A DNA stretch of 33,118 bases from an uncultured Akkermansia sp. (GCA_947624205.1 CANQJI010000023.1:1-33118), one strand, 5' to 3'; shown: positions 1 through 8,584, counted from the first letter of the stretch. Made by a program: numbers and translations. The notes: generated from the letters alone by a model not told the origin.

Positions 1-345
1 AGCATCAACACGGATAATGGAGCGGAGTTTATCAACTACCATCTGCAGGGGTGGTTGAAGCAGCACCATAAGAGGACTAAGGTGGCGCGCTCACGACCTT
101 ATCACAAGAACGACAATGCCCGGGCGGAGGAGCGCAACCGCCACAAGGTGCGCGAGCTTGTGGGGAAAGATCGTTTTGACGAGCAAGGATGCGTTAGTTT
201 GCTCAACAAGGTATACAAGTACCACGATTTACTGACGAATCACTTTTATGCCAGCACGCGACTAGTCGCAAAGTCATGCTCAGCCTCTTTGATATCTCGT
301 GGGACCACTCATGTTTACTCAACAAGTGCCTTAATGCCCCCTTGA
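1..345 (+). pseudogene. Integrase-core (rve/DDE) transposase, partial and decayed
   Basis: The frame is open from base 1, so the 5' part lies outside the window. It encodes TDNGAEFIN, the D-N-G-x-E-F block around the second catalytic Asp of integrase-type transposases. RPYHKNDNARAEERN follows; its Glu fits the third catalytic residue (family form KNDN-x-x-VEQKN). Next comes VRELVGKDRFD and LLNKVYKYHDLLTNHFYASTRLV, also typical of this family. Similarity stops near base 275-290, before the usual C-terminal stretch with a K-TP-x-x-RLL block, and the remaining codons to the stop look like unrelated read-through. The reading frame overlaps the 3' end of the M60 peptidase gene on the other strand by 31 bases. 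I read it as a remnant of an insertion sequence of the same type as the one at 32281-33043, which keeps only the N- and C-terminal pieces. Confidence 0.8.
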
Positions 346-2765
346 GCATAGTCAACGGCTCTCTTCCCTTTGACATCTACAGCATCCTTTTTGGCGCCGG
401 CATTCAGCAGCATACGCACCATGGGCTCTTTATTTTGCTTCACGGCTTGAGTAAGTAGAGGCTCCCTGGCAAAGCGAGGATCATTCACATCCATACAGGC
501 AGCAAGAAAAAGCTTGAGGCTTTCCTCTTGGTTCTTGTAGATAGCCATGGCAACAGGAAAACCGTTGATGCCACCCTCAGGGTTGAAGTTAACGGAGGCG
601 TAATGGGGCAAGAGGGCCTGGAGGGCAGCATATGACCGCGACCATACGGCATCGTGGATGGGAAGGGCTCCATTGTTTGCTCTCGCCATCACATCCGCCC
701 CATGGCGTATGAGCAACTTAATGGCTCCCTCATTGTTTGCCCCGGCGGCCACATGCAACATCGCCTTGCCACTCCCGCAACGCGCATTCGCATTCGCCCC
801 GGCTTCCAGCAGCACTTCTACCACGTGCAAGTTCTGTTGACGTATCGCCTCCATAAGGAGGGTGTCACCCCGATCAGTAACCGGGGTTTCCACGTTGAAC
901 TGCGTCTTTGCGAGATCTCTCTTGAGCTGGGCGGCATCCCCCTTCCGCACGTCTTTCAGGAGCTTCTCCACAGCAATCATCCTCTTGCGTTCAGCACGTG
1001 CGGCAGGATCTTGGGAGAGTTTGGCAATAGTGATACGCTTCCCATCCCATTGGACAGCCTTAATGGAATCAGTCTCCGGAGGACACACAACGGTGGTGGT
1101 AGTGTTATCTTCGTGGTTGAGGCCCATAAGGGAAACACGGATCAATTTCTTTCCTTGATAGGCCTCGAAAGCCACGGCATTCTTCCACGCGTCGCCGGGA
1201 ATATCCACCTGTTTCACAGGCAGGATAATTTTTGGAGCATCGGGCGAAATGCGAATGGACAACTTATGCTTGAAAATATTTACAGTATTAGCCGTAATGT
1301 AAAAGATCACGCTTGAATCCGGCTTCGGATAGCGAGCCATATAATCCAAGACATCTTGAAGCATCTCATCTGTCACGGTCAGACAAGCCTCGCCGTAGTC
1401 ATCAATAGTGCGATCCACCGGCGCCGCCATCCCCGTGCGCAAGAAAAACTCTGCCAAATTCAGCTTGGCGGCATCCGCAGCACGCTTCAGAAAAAGTACG
1501 CGCAACTGCCCATTCGTCATACCCGTCTCATCAGTGTGCCGCACATTGTGAAAAATGGTCGGGTAGAAATCCTTGTTGCCACGTGCCACGGTGAGGTAGA
1601 GCATCAGCTGCCAAAACGGAGCCACCCCCACAAAAGCATCTCCAGACTTCCCATTAAGCGGTTGGAAAAGCCCGGAATCCGGTCCGGCCTGGAATTGCCA
1701 GAGTTCGCGGCGGGCAATCGCACTATTTACATAACAATCGAAGCGACCACCACGCATACGCACCTTATCGATATTCTCGATCACCTCATGCTCCAGACGC
1801 ATCCTCTTGGGGAAGAGGTTAAAATTCACCCATGCGGAGCAAATATTATTCGTAATCTCCGTGGTCCCGATCCAGCGCATGCCCGGTCGAGTTTGATTCA
1901 CGTGCCCGAACTCGTGAGCCACCCCCCAGGCACCCTGCCGTAATCTGACCGGATTAGCCAGCGAATCCATCGTACCGACATGGAAGGCGGCACCTTGCCC
2001 ATCTGCATGCATAAAACCCGTGTACTGCACTCGCCCGAAAATGTGGTTGCCGGGGTGGGGATCCTTCGTGCCCAAGCCCAACACATCCACTTGCTCCAGC
2101 CGAATAATCTCATCATAGAGCGCAATGAGATCCAGTCCTTGATCCGGGCAATATTTGCGCAAAGCCTCCACATCATACGCCAACTGACAGCGGTAACCCA
2201 TCAGGTCGAGAATCCCGCACGCCGTGTTCTTCAGCAAGCGGTGCCAGGTTTCCACCCCATCCTCTGGGGTAAATACTCCGTTAATTGCCCCGCCCTGAAT
2301 ATCGACGTTCAGGCTCGGAGCCTTCTGCGGATCCAACGACCAGTATTCTATGTAAGCCAACCCCTTGTGCCTGGTAGTAATCCTGTTCTCACCCGGGTGC
2401 AGGGGATACACGTCCTTAGTTCCTCTTTCACCAAAATCGCGCACCACCAACTCCATCACCGCATCACTGGTCGGCGTGCCGCTCAAGGTGATCACCGCTT
2501 CCTCCCCTTCCGTAAAATATATGCCAGCCGGATTCTCATAGCCCGAGTACCCGCTCGTCTTGTACACCCGGCAAAAATCCTTGATTGGGAGATAAGCGCG
2601 TATCATGCGGTGGCGGTAAGTCTTCTCCGGATCCCCCTGGTTAAGCCCACGGAAATCCGTGAGCTGTACCACATCAGCTGGCGGCTCAGCCGCTGCGCAA
2701 ACTTCTCGCGCCAGCCCCCACAGGGCCAAAACTGCCATGGCTGCCACTATTATTCTCGTTTTCAT
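315..2765 (-). CDS. Secreted M60 (enhancin-like) metallopeptidase with C-terminal ankyrin repeats
   Basis: The 816-residue product starts with a signal peptide (basic MKTR, hydrophobic stretch to about residue 25, AAA cleavage region). The zinc site is HEFGH at 284-288 with the third-ligand Glu at 303 (IGTTE), matching the HExxH-x(8-28)-E pattern of peptidase family M60. The family is known for cleaving mucin-type glycoproteins, so a host or environmental glycoprotein substrate is an inference. From about residue 632 to the end there are ankyrin-like repeats (TLLMEAIRQQNLHVVEVLLEAGA, MLHVAAGANNEGAIKLLIRHGAD and others). This tail resembles the end of the neighbouring ankyrin protein (FAREPLL, MVR-LL, DYA). 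It lies 61 nt downstream of that gene and is probably co-transcribed with it. No terminator is visible after the stop; the next DNA is a transposase remnant. Confidence 0.88.
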   Translation of the reverse strand: MKTRIIVAAMAVLALWGLAREVCAAAEPPADVVQLTDFRGLNQGDPEKTYRHRMIRAYLPIKDFCRVYKTSGYSGYENPAGIYFTEGEEAVITLSGTPTSDAVMELVVRDFGERGTKDVYPLHPGENRITTRHKGLAYIEYWSLDPQKAPSLNVDIQGGAINGVFTPEDGVETWHRLLKNTACGILDLMGYRCQLAYDVEALRKYCPDQGLDLIALYDEIIRLEQVDVLGLGTKDPHPGNHIFGRVQYTGFMHADGQGAAFHVGTMDSLANPVRLRQGAWGVAHEFGHVNQTRPGMRWIGTTEITNNICSAWVNFNLFPKRMRLEHEVIENIDKVRMRGGRFDCYVNSAIARRELWQFQAGPDSGLFQPLNGKSGDAFVGVAPFWQLMLYLTVARGNKDFYPTIFHNVRHTDETGMTNGQLRVLFLKRAADAAKLNLAEFFLRTGMAAPVDRTIDDYGEACLTVTDEMLQDVLDYMARYPKPDSSVIFYITANTVNIFKHKLSIRISPDAPKIILPVKQVDIPGDAWKNAVAFEAYQGKKLIRVSLMGLNHEDNTTTTVVCPPETDSIKAVQWDGKRITIAKLSQDPAARAERKRMIAVEKLLKDVRKGDAAQLKRDLAKTQFNVETPVTDRGDTLLMEAIRQQNLHVVEVLLEAGANANARCGSGKAMLHVAAGANNEGAIKLLIRHGADVMARANNGALPIHDAVWSRSYAALQALLPHYASVNFNPEGGINGFPVAMAIYKNQEESLKLFLAACMDVNDPRFAREPLLTQAVKQNKEPMVRMLLNAGAKKDAVDVKGKRAVDYAQGGIKALVE

Positions 2766-2826
2766 GGTTTAATGCTACAATAAAAGAGTTGTTACACGTT
2801 TTGCTAACTGTATACCGAAGGATCAC

Positions 2827-3879
2827 TCATTGATGCAAAAGCTGAAGAACCGCCCCTCTCGCGTAATCAGCAGCGCAGCGACCGTGTTCATCCCGAGCTG
2901 ACGGATCCGCCCCGGACGTGAGTAGCAGCCGCACCATCGCCTCATCATTGTTCTTTGCTGCCAGCACCAGTAAAGGCTCTCTCGCAAATTGCGGTGCATT
3001 CACATTCAACCCTCGCTTAATCATCTCTCCCACCATATTGGCGCGGCGCATCCTCACCGCCATTACCACAGGCGAGTTCCCCGCACCATCCGGCCAGTTG
3101 TCCAAGTCATGATAGACCGGCAGCAATGCACAAAAAGCATCAAAAGCCGACATCCACACCGCATCATGCAGAGGCGTGGCCCTATTCCACCCCTGAGCCA
3201 ACGGATCCGCCCCGGCTGCCAGCAGCGCTTGCACGATATCCGGAGCATTTCGCCCCGCCGCCAAGTGCAGAGGTGTCTTTCCACCATCGAGCCGCACATC
3301 CACCTTCGCCCCCGCCGCCAGCAGCTGCCTCACTGCTGCCAGATTCCGTCCCTCTACCGCCACAGCCAACAAAGTTTGCTTCCCATCCTCGGAGTTCGCA
3401 TTCGGATTTCCTCCAACCTCCAAGGCCTCGCGCAAACCAGCGATCTCTCCCTTCTGGATGCTTGCAAACGCCGCCAGTTCTTTGCGGCGTACGCCCAACG
3501 CTTTCTCACATAGCTTGCGTATCTCTCCATTACTGGTCATGTCCGCCGGCAGCTTCCCTTTCTTATCCCGTGCCAGCACGTCCGAACCGGCCGCCAGCAG
3601 TACCTGCACGATCTTCGGGTCACCATGCGCCGCCGCTAGGTGCAGCGGCGTCTGCCCCAACTCGTTGCGCTGGTTTACAGGCGCATTTTCCCGCAACCGA
3701 GCCCGCACCACCCCCATACGCCCATCCCTCGCCCCCTCAAAGAGCGAATACACGCCATTGCTGCAATGCACAGGCTGCGCCTTCTTTGTCCCTCTGCCAA
3801 CTTCCACCCCGGCTACATTTCCCACGCCCCACACCACACCCATTCCCAACATGACTCTGGTTACGATTCCCATGTTCAT
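2827..3879 (-). CDS. Secreted ankyrin-repeat protein
   Basis: The 350-residue product has a probable N-terminal signal peptide (hydrophobic residues about 5-25). The rest is largely ankyrin repeats with the standard TPLHLAAxxG and VVxxLLxAGAD patterns: GQTPLHLAAAHGDPKIVQVLLAAGSD, GKTPLHLAAGRNAPDIVQALLAAGAD and ATPLHDAVW. A final unit AREPLLVLAAKNNDEAMVRLLL is followed by DYARGAVLQLL. No catalytic domain is visible, so it is presumably a protein-binding scaffold in the periplasm or at the cell surface. The last ~90 residues resemble the tail of the downstream M60 peptidase, which points to a shared origin by duplication or fusion. It is first in a two-gene minus-strand operon with a promoter candidate just upstream. 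A start two codons later (the second Met) is also possible. Confidence 0.85.
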   Translation of the reverse strand: MNMGIVTRVMLGMGVVWGVGNVAGVEVGRGTKKAQPVHCSNGVYSLFEGARDGRMGVVRARLRENAPVNQRNELGQTPLHLAAAHGDPKIVQVLLAAGSDVLARDKKGKLPADMTSNGEIRKLCEKALGVRRKELAAFASIQKGEIAGLREALEVGGNPNANSEDGKQTLLAVAVEGRNLAAVRQLLAAGAKVDVRLDGGKTPLHLAAGRNAPDIVQALLAAGADPLAQGWNRATPLHDAVWMSAFDAFCALLPVYHDLDNWPDGAGNSPVVMAVRMRRANMVGEMIKRGLNVNAPQFAREPLLVLAAKNNDEAMVRLLLTSGADPSARDEHGRCAADYARGAVLQLLHQ

Positions 3880-3899
3880 AGCTTATTCTCCCGCACCCA

Positions 3900-3929
3900 A
3901 GTCTACCACATCCTCCTCCGGATTGACAA
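3900..3929 (-). promoter_or_regulatory. Promoter candidate for the ankyrin-M60 operon
   Basis: On the minus strand there is a -35 TTGTCA (5/6), an 18-nt spacer, and a -10 TAGACT preceded by TGG, giving an extended -10 (TGn). Transcription would begin near 3893, about 14 nt ahead of the ankyrin gene start codon. Confidence 0.45.
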
Positions 3930-3985
3930 TATTCTTCCTTCTCGGCGTCCACAAAATTTTCTCCTTCACCATTCTCCCGCACAAG

Positions 3986-4018
3986 AAAAAAAACGCGTCA
4001 GGCTGAAAACCCAACGCG
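3986..4018 (-). terminator. Rho-independent terminator after fba
   Basis: Reading the minus strand, CGCGT pairs with ACGCG, and the stem extends inward with a mix of G-C and G-U pairs around a TTC loop. It is followed directly by eight T residues. It begins about 42 nt past the aldolase stop codon, the right place to end that transcript. Confidence 0.75.
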
Positions 4019-4059
4019 CCGTCACTTTCTTACTGAGCAACAAATTTCTGATAGCTGTT

Positions 4060-5085
4060 TCAGATCTTGCCGAAGAGAGTCTTACCCTCGGAAAGCAGAT
4101 CCGAAGTAGCAACTTTGAGACGATCGCAGATACCCTGCTCCCCTTTCTTGAGGTAAGAACGCGGATCGTACACCTTCTTGTTGCCCACTTCACCATCCAC
4201 CTTCAGCATGCCATCAATATTCTGGCACATGTGCAGCACGATGGGTTTAGAGAACGCATACTGGGTATCGGTATCAATATTCATCTTCACCACACCGTAA
4301 GAGATAGCTTCGCGAATATCGCACAGATCAGAACCGGAACCACCGTGGAAGACAAGACGCATATCTGTACCGTGCTTATCCATGACGGCCTTCTGCCCAT
4401 CGCGCAAAATCTTTGGCTCCAGTTTCACAGCACCGGGCTTGTAAACCCCATGTACGTTACCAAAGGTGGCGGCGAGCATGAATTCGCCCAGCCCATTAAG
4501 GGTTTCGTAAGTGAGTAACATATCCTCCGGCGAAGTGTAAAGCTTGGCGGCATGCTGACCGCTGTTATCCACTCCGTCCTCTTCACCACCAACAACACCA
4601 ATCTCAATTTCAAGCACGATACCAACCTCCGCACACTCCTTGAGCATCTGCTTTGAAATCTCCAAGTTCTGGGCCATGGGTAGCGCAGAGGCATCCAACA
4701 TGTGAGAGTTAAACAAAGGCCCCTTACCCTCCGCGATGCGCCTCTTAGACTCCGCAATAAGCGGACGCAGGAAGCTGTCAATCTTGTCGGCTTGGCAGTG
4801 ATCCGTATGCAAAGCAACAAGCACGTCGTACTTTTCAGCAAGGCGATGGACAGCTTCAGCCAGGACGATGGCGCCGGTAGCAGAATCCTTCACGGCTGTG
4901 CCGGAGGCAAACTGCCCGCCACCCAGTGAAATCTGGATGATACCGTCGGACTTTGCTTCGGCAAAAGCTTTCAGCGCACCGTTGATGACCTCGATCGTCG
5001 TGACATTCACGGCCGGATAGGCGTAGCCTTCCTTCTTGGCCGTGTTCAGCATCTTGATATACTGTTCTTGGGTTGGTACAGGCAT
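4060..5085 (-). CDS. fba: Fructose-bisphosphate aldolase, class II
   Basis: The enzyme catalyses reversible cleavage of fructose 1,6-bisphosphate to dihydroxyacetone phosphate and glyceraldehyde 3-phosphate in cytoplasmic glycolysis and gluconeogenesis. The 341-residue product has the zinc-dependent class II motifs: LHTDHC (Asp95, His96), EIEIGVVGGEEDGVDN with the active-site acidic loop near 167-171, ATFGNVHGVYKPG (His212), VFHGGSGS (His247) and the phosphate-binding KMNIDTDTQ. The GGEEDGVDN loop and the length favour the class IIA (FbaA) branch. It is transcribed alone: a promoter candidate lies within 50 nt upstream and an intrinsic terminator follows. The divergent neighbour is rpsU. Confidence 0.96.
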   Translation of the reverse strand: MPVPTQEQYIKMLNTAKKEGYAYPAVNVTTIEVINGALKAFAEAKSDGIIQISLGGGQFASGTAVKDSATGAIVLAEAVHRLAEKYDVLVALHTDHCQADKIDSFLRPLIAESKRRIAEGKGPLFNSHMLDASALPMAQNLEISKQMLKECAEVGIVLEIEIGVVGGEEDGVDNSGQHAAKLYTSPEDMLLTYETLNGLGEFMLAATFGNVHGVYKPGAVKLEPKILRDGQKAVMDKHGTDMRLVFHGGSGSDLCDIREAISYGVVKMNIDTDTQYAFSKPIVLHMCQNIDGMLKVDGEVGNKKVYDPRSYLKKGEQGICDRLKVATSDLLSEGKTLFGKI

Positions 5086-5102
5086 TGTAAATAATGAGTT
5101 GG

Positions 5103-5131
5103 GTTAAAGTTCCTGCCGGGCGAGCAATCAA
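5103..5131 (-). promoter_or_regulatory. Promoter candidate for fba
   Basis: On the minus strand, -35 TTGATT (4/6) and -10 TTTAAC (4/6) are separated by 17 nt. The implied leader is only about 10 nt, which makes the call uncertain. Confidence 0.4.
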
Positions 5132-5252
5132 ACGCTCGCAGCGGGCGCAGGGATGGTATCACGCACATCAGCGCAAAGCAAGTGAAAATCCTTGTCTCTT
5201 CCTTCTTTTCCGGGAAAAATCAAAAAGAATTAAGGGGAGTGAAAGAAAAACC

Positions 5253-5281
5253 TTGACAGAGGGCACAGAATGGGCTACCTT
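5253..5281 (+). promoter_or_regulatory. Promoter of rpsU
   Basis: A perfect -35 TTGACA is followed by a 17-nt spacer and -10 TACCTT (T, A and final T conserved). The spacer carries AGAAT at spacer positions 9-13, the same placement as in the rplI promoter at 23414-23442. Transcription would begin about 35 nt before the rpsU start codon. Confidence 0.65.
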
Positions 5282-5323
5282 GGTGCGCCGTTCCGGGAAA
5301 CGATACAAACTCAACTAAAAGAT

Positions 5324-5560
5324 ATGCGTTCCGTTATAGTACGAAAGGGAGAGCCGATTGACCGTGCTCTCAAACGCCTCAAGACGAAGTTGGATACCGA
5401 GGGTATCCTCGAGGAGATGCGCCGCCGCCGCGCGTTCGAGAGTCCTATGGATGAAAAGCGCCGCAAGGCTCGCTCTGCAAGCAAGCGTAACAAGGTGAAA
5501 TGGCGCTTTACCAACAAGGAGGAAATCCCAGCAGCGGCGGTGACTCCCAGCGAGGATTAA
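5324..5560 (+). CDS. rpsU: 30S ribosomal protein bS21
   Basis: The 78-residue basic protein has the bS21 signature: VIVRKGEPIDRALKRLK at the N-terminus, then a central EEMRRRRAFESP and a Lys/Arg-rich KRRKARSASKRNK. bS21 binds the 30S platform near the 3' end of 16S rRNA and helps initiation. It is slightly longer than the ~70-residue norm, with an acidic alanine-rich tail. I chose the ATG that begins MRSVIVRKGEP because it matches the conserved family start; an in-frame ATG 54 nt upstream would overlap the promoter. The Shine-Dalgarno is weak (AAAAG). It is a single-gene unit with its own promoter and terminator. Confidence 0.94.
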   Translation: MRSVIVRKGEPIDRALKRLKTKLDTEGILEEMRRRRAFESPMDEKRRKARSASKRNKVKWRFTNKEEIPAAAVTPSED

Positions 5561-5608
5561 AGCAATCCCGCACTTTTCGCTGGCTCTGGTTCACGAGTGC
5601 CTGAGTGC

Positions 5609-5645
5609 TGCGGCTTTCTCCACAGGGTGAAAGCCGCATTTGTTT
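5609..5645 (+). terminator. Rho-independent terminator after rpsU
   Basis: The 10-nt arm TGCGGCTTTC pairs perfectly with GAAAGCCGCA across a 10-nt loop and is followed by TTTGTTT. It lies about 50 nt past the rpsU stop codon. Confidence 0.87.
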
Positions 5646-5680
5646 CGTGGGAGGATTGTTGGAAGAGAGCCGCTTTGAGC

Positions 5681-5709
5681 TTGCGGCAAGTGTGGGTTTT
5701 TGTTAGGAT
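5681..5709 (+). promoter_or_regulatory. Promoter candidate for the metallophosphoesterase gene
   Basis: -35 TTGCGG (3/6) and -10 TAGGAT (4/6) are spaced 17 nt apart. The element starts after the rpsU terminator and ends 15 nt ahead of the next start codon. Confidence 0.42.
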
Positions 5710-5724
5710 GCGTAAGGGTATACA

Positions 5725-6495
5725 ATGGCTAGGATAGCAATCATCAGTGATATTCATGCTAATTACCATGCACTGTGCGCCGTTATAGAAGACGTGCGTA
5801 TCATGCGCTGCAGTGAAATTGTTTGCTTAGGAGATGTGGTGGGCTACAACGCTTTCCCTGTTGAATGCCTCGACTACATCCGTCAATTGGGATGTCCGAT
5901 TGTTCGCGGGAACCACGATGAGGAGGTTGTTGCCCCAACCTCGACGGAAATGAACGGTATCGCGCGCCATGCAATGGATTGGACTCGCTCCCAACTCAGC
6001 GGCGACCGCCGCGACTGGCTCGCTCGCTTGCAGTATCAGCGCATCGTGCGCACCAGCTCCGGACACAGTATCAGCATCGTCCATTCGTCTCTTGATCATC
6101 CGAAAAATTGGAATTACATCGTCAACACGAATGATGCCGCCTCAAACTTTCCCCGGCAGTTTTGCCCTCTTTGTTTCCACGGTCATACCCATGTGCCGAA
6201 GGTATTTATTTACGACGGGCAGCGCACCATTGAAGATTTTGATCGGCAGCAGGAAATTTTTACGAAGGGATGCACGGAGATTCGACCTCTGCAGGGCATG
6301 AAGTATTTTATCAACGTTGGTTCAGTCGGGCAGCCACGTGACGGCGACTCACGCGCCTGTTACGGGATTTACGATACAGATCTCAACCTCATCACCATCA
6401 AACGCGTGTCATACGATGTGCAAGCAGCGCAGCAGGCTATATACGCCGCCGGACTGCATCCGTACCTCGCAGAGCGCCTGGGCAGAGGTACCTAA
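5725..6495 (+). CDS. Calcineurin-like metallophosphoesterase
   Basis: The 256-residue product has the full metal-binding set of the family: SDIHAN (Asp9, His11), GDVVGY (Asp37), GNHD (Asn63-His64-Asp65), an internal VHSS (His120) and HGHTH (152-156). It therefore probably hydrolyses phosphomono- or diester bonds with a di-metal centre in the cytoplasm. Its compact form resembles the YfcE/DR1281-like phosphodiesterases (COG0639 type), but the substrate cannot be read from sequence. No signal peptide is visible. It starts right after a promoter candidate. About 50 nt separate it from the LptG-like gene, so read-through into that gene is possible. Confidence 0.88.
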   Translation: MARIAIISDIHANYHALCAVIEDVRIMRCSEIVCLGDVVGYNAFPVECLDYIRQLGCPIVRGNHDEEVVAPTSTEMNGIARHAMDWTRSQLSGDRRDWLARLQYQRIVRTSSGHSISIVHSSLDHPKNWNYIVNTNDAASNFPRQFCPLCFHGHTHVPKVFIYDGQRTIEDFDRQQEIFTKGCTEIRPLQGMKYFINVGSVGQPRDGDSRACYGIYDTDLNLITIKRVSYDVQAAQQAIYAAGLHPYLAERLGRGT

Positions 6496-6545
6496 TCCAT
6501 CCTTTCACACGACATATCATCTCCCGAACAACACCCCCGCACAGA

Positions 6546-7922
6546 ATGAGCCATACCATGAAAGCAGCACTCAAAAAGTTGACGCTTTTACTGCTCTGCC
6601 TCGCCGGGGGATCTTTGCTGGCACTTTGCCTCGTGCCAAACGAACTCGAACAGATGCGCTGGGAGCTTTCAGGCATGCCCGACAGCTATCCTCTGGAACA
6701 GAAGTTTCGTCCTTATCTTCTCGCGCTACTTTGCTACATTCCTTTTCTGGCGGCACTTCCTTACACGTTGATGGGCACAATGGATCGGTATGTCAGTCGC
6801 TGCTATATCAACTATCTTTTTCTCTGTACAGCCATTCTGCTACTTGTCTACTTACTAGCAGACTTTACAGACAACATGGAGCGCTTTCGCTCACGCTTTG
6901 ATGATCCCCTTATTCAAGCTCTGCATTTCTACGCCACGCAGCTGCCTATGTTCCTCTACCAGATCTTGCCCTACACGATCATGATGGGGGCACTGTGGTG
7001 TCTCAGTAAACTTTCCGGCAGTAGTGAGTTAACCGGTATGATGCAAAGCGGGCGCTCTCTGTTGCGCGTATGCATGCCTATCTTCCTATATGCCGGCATG
7101 GCGGCTCTGGTCTACGGTATTTTTGGCTTTCATTGGGCTCCGAATGGTTCACTCTACCGCCAACTCATCCTCAAACAGGAAAAAAACGAAAATGACCAAG
7201 CTGCCCCCATCATCTTCCGCAGCGAGGCTTATGCCCGTATCTGGAGAATCCGACATCCTGCCTCCTTCAGGAACCCCGGAATTCCCATGCGTGGCCTTAT
7301 TATTGAACAATTTGACAGAGACAATCCGGGGCGACTTACCACCCAGTACATCGCCGACAGAGCGGAATGGAACAAAGAGAACTCCACTTGGAGTTTGTAT
7401 AATGTCTACACTCGTCGCATTGCTCCAACAGGGCAACGACCTACAGACGACACCCATAACGATGTACTCATCTGCGCGTTCGATGAAAAGCCATACCAAA
7501 TCATTGCCCCGACTCAGAATAATCGAATTGATGCCATGGGCACCTCGGTACTTTACGAACTGATCAAAACAGGATCGGGTTCACCGGAGGATCGCTACCG
7601 ATACCGCACGGAATGGCATGTGCGACTGGCTCGCATTTTCAGCTGTTGGGTGCTGGTTCTGTTGGCGGTACCAAGTGCGGTAACCTTTCAGCGGCGCAGT
7701 CCCATGAAAGGCATTGGCATTGCTGTATTGCTGGCGGCACTCATGCTGTTTCTCTACCGCGTTTTTCCCTCGCTTGGTGAATCCGGTCTCATTCAAGCAT
7801 GGATCAGTGCCTGGATTCCTAATGCGATTTATTTCTGTATCGCTCTCTACCTCATCCAGAAAAATCTGGCGCATCGATCCTTGGGGGAATGGCTACAAAC
7901 ACACCTGATGAACCGCTCATGA
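6546..7922 (+). CDS. LptF/LptG (YjgP/YjgQ) family lipopolysaccharide export permease
   Basis: The 458-residue inner-membrane protein has the LptG-type core starting at about residue 79: MDRYVSRCYINYLFLCTAILLLVYLLADF. This is followed by TM helices, a central periplasmic beta-jellyroll region (about 220-360) and a C-terminal group of TM helices. LptF and LptG form the membrane part of the ABC exporter that extracts lipopolysaccharide and passes it to the Lpt bridge. The usual family start matches Met79; about 75 extra residues with two more hydrophobic segments precede it here. The open frame and hydrophobicity suggest they are real. The start could be 6546 or the ATG at 6558. The stop overlaps the next start as ATGA. 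No partner lptF or lptB lies in the window. Confidence 0.82.
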   Translation: MSHTMKAALKKLTLLLLCLAGGSLLALCLVPNELEQMRWELSGMPDSYPLEQKFRPYLLALLCYIPFLAALPYTLMGTMDRYVSRCYINYLFLCTAILLLVYLLADFTDNMERFRSRFDDPLIQALHFYATQLPMFLYQILPYTIMMGALWCLSKLSGSSELTGMMQSGRSLLRVCMPIFLYAGMAALVYGIFGFHWAPNGSLYRQLILKQEKNENDQAAPIIFRSEAYARIWRIRHPASFRNPGIPMRGLIIEQFDRDNPGRLTTQYIADRAEWNKENSTWSLYNVYTRRIAPTGQRPTDDTHNDVLICAFDEKPYQIIAPTQNNRIDAMGTSVLYELIKTGSGSPEDRYRYRTEWHVRLARIFSCWVLVLLAVPSAVTFQRRSPMKGIGIAVLLAALMLFLYRVFPSLGESGLIQAWISAWIPNAIYFCIALYLIQKNLAHRSLGEWLQTHLMNRS

Positions 7923-8584
7923 AATTTCCCCACGGCATCATTTTTGATTTCGATGGTGTACTCGTAGATACGGAATGGGCTATCTTCAATTCATGGGTTG
8001 ATCTCTACCGCCGCGAAGGCTGTGAACTCACCGTGCTCGATTACGCTCCATGCTTAGGGGCCGGCTATACCCGCTGGGATCCTGCCTCTCATCTTGAGCG
8101 CCTCACTGGGAAAACATTCAACTGGGAGCAGGAACACGCACTGCGCCAGACCTCCATTGAAAAGAGCCTCGCAGATAGCGGACTTATGCCCGGTGCTCGA
8201 GAACTGCTGAACTGGTGTCGTTTTGCAGGCATCCGTCTCACTGTTGCTTCCTCCTCCTCCCGTCGTTGGGTGACAGGCTGGTTGAAAAAGCTGGGCGCGC
8301 AGTGTTACTTCCCTCAAATTTTCTGCCGCACAGATGGCTACGCCGTAAAACCTGATCCTGCCCTCTTTCTCGCGGCGCGGAATTTCCTTGATCTCCCAGC
8401 TGATGATTGTCTCGTGGTGGAGGATTCCACCAATGGCCTACTTGCTGCCCGGGCTGCCGGCATTAGAAGTGTTGCAATACCTTGTCGCCTCACTCGTCAG
8501 CTTGATCTTAGTGCTGCCGATCTGCACATGGAAAACCTGAATGAACTGTACTCCTATCTCATCGCAGCTCAAAAATTAAGCTGA
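7919..8584 (+). CDS. HAD-superfamily hydrolase (beta-phosphoglucomutase-like)
   Basis: The 221-residue product has all four HAD motifs: I, DFDGVLVDTE (nucleophile Asp10, acid/base Asp12); II, the Ser in VASSSS; III, Lys in VKPDPALF; IV, EDSTNG. An alpha-helical cap lies between motifs I and II. It belongs to the beta-phosphoglucomutase/phosphatase-like subgroup; the sugar-phosphate or other substrate is not determined. I chose the ATG that overlaps the upstream stop as ATGA because it implies translational coupling and gives the normal family N-terminus. An upstream in-frame ATG at 7889 would add ten residues and has a purine run directly abutting it. The last 16 nt overlap the convergent autotransporter gene. 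Confidence 0.88.
   Translation: MKFPHGIIFDFDGVLVDTEWAIFNSWVDLYRREGCELTVLDYAPCLGAGYTRWDPASHLERLTGKTFNWEQEHALRQTSIEKSLADSGLMPGARELLNWCRFAGIRLTVASSSSRRWVTGWLKKLGAQCYFPQIFCRTDGYAVKPDPALFLAARNFLDLPADDCLVVEDSTNGLLAARAAGIRSVAIPCRLTRQLDLSAADLHMENLNELYSYLIAAQKLS

Noticed and set aside
1980..2783. 267-codon plus-strand frame
   Set aside because: Antisense to the M60 peptidase, no motif, no ribosome-binding site.
3126..3854. Proline/serine-rich 242-codon frame on the plus strand
   Set aside because: It lies antisense to the ankyrin gene; its composition is the expected mirror of Gly/Ala/Leu-rich coding DNA, and no family pattern appears.
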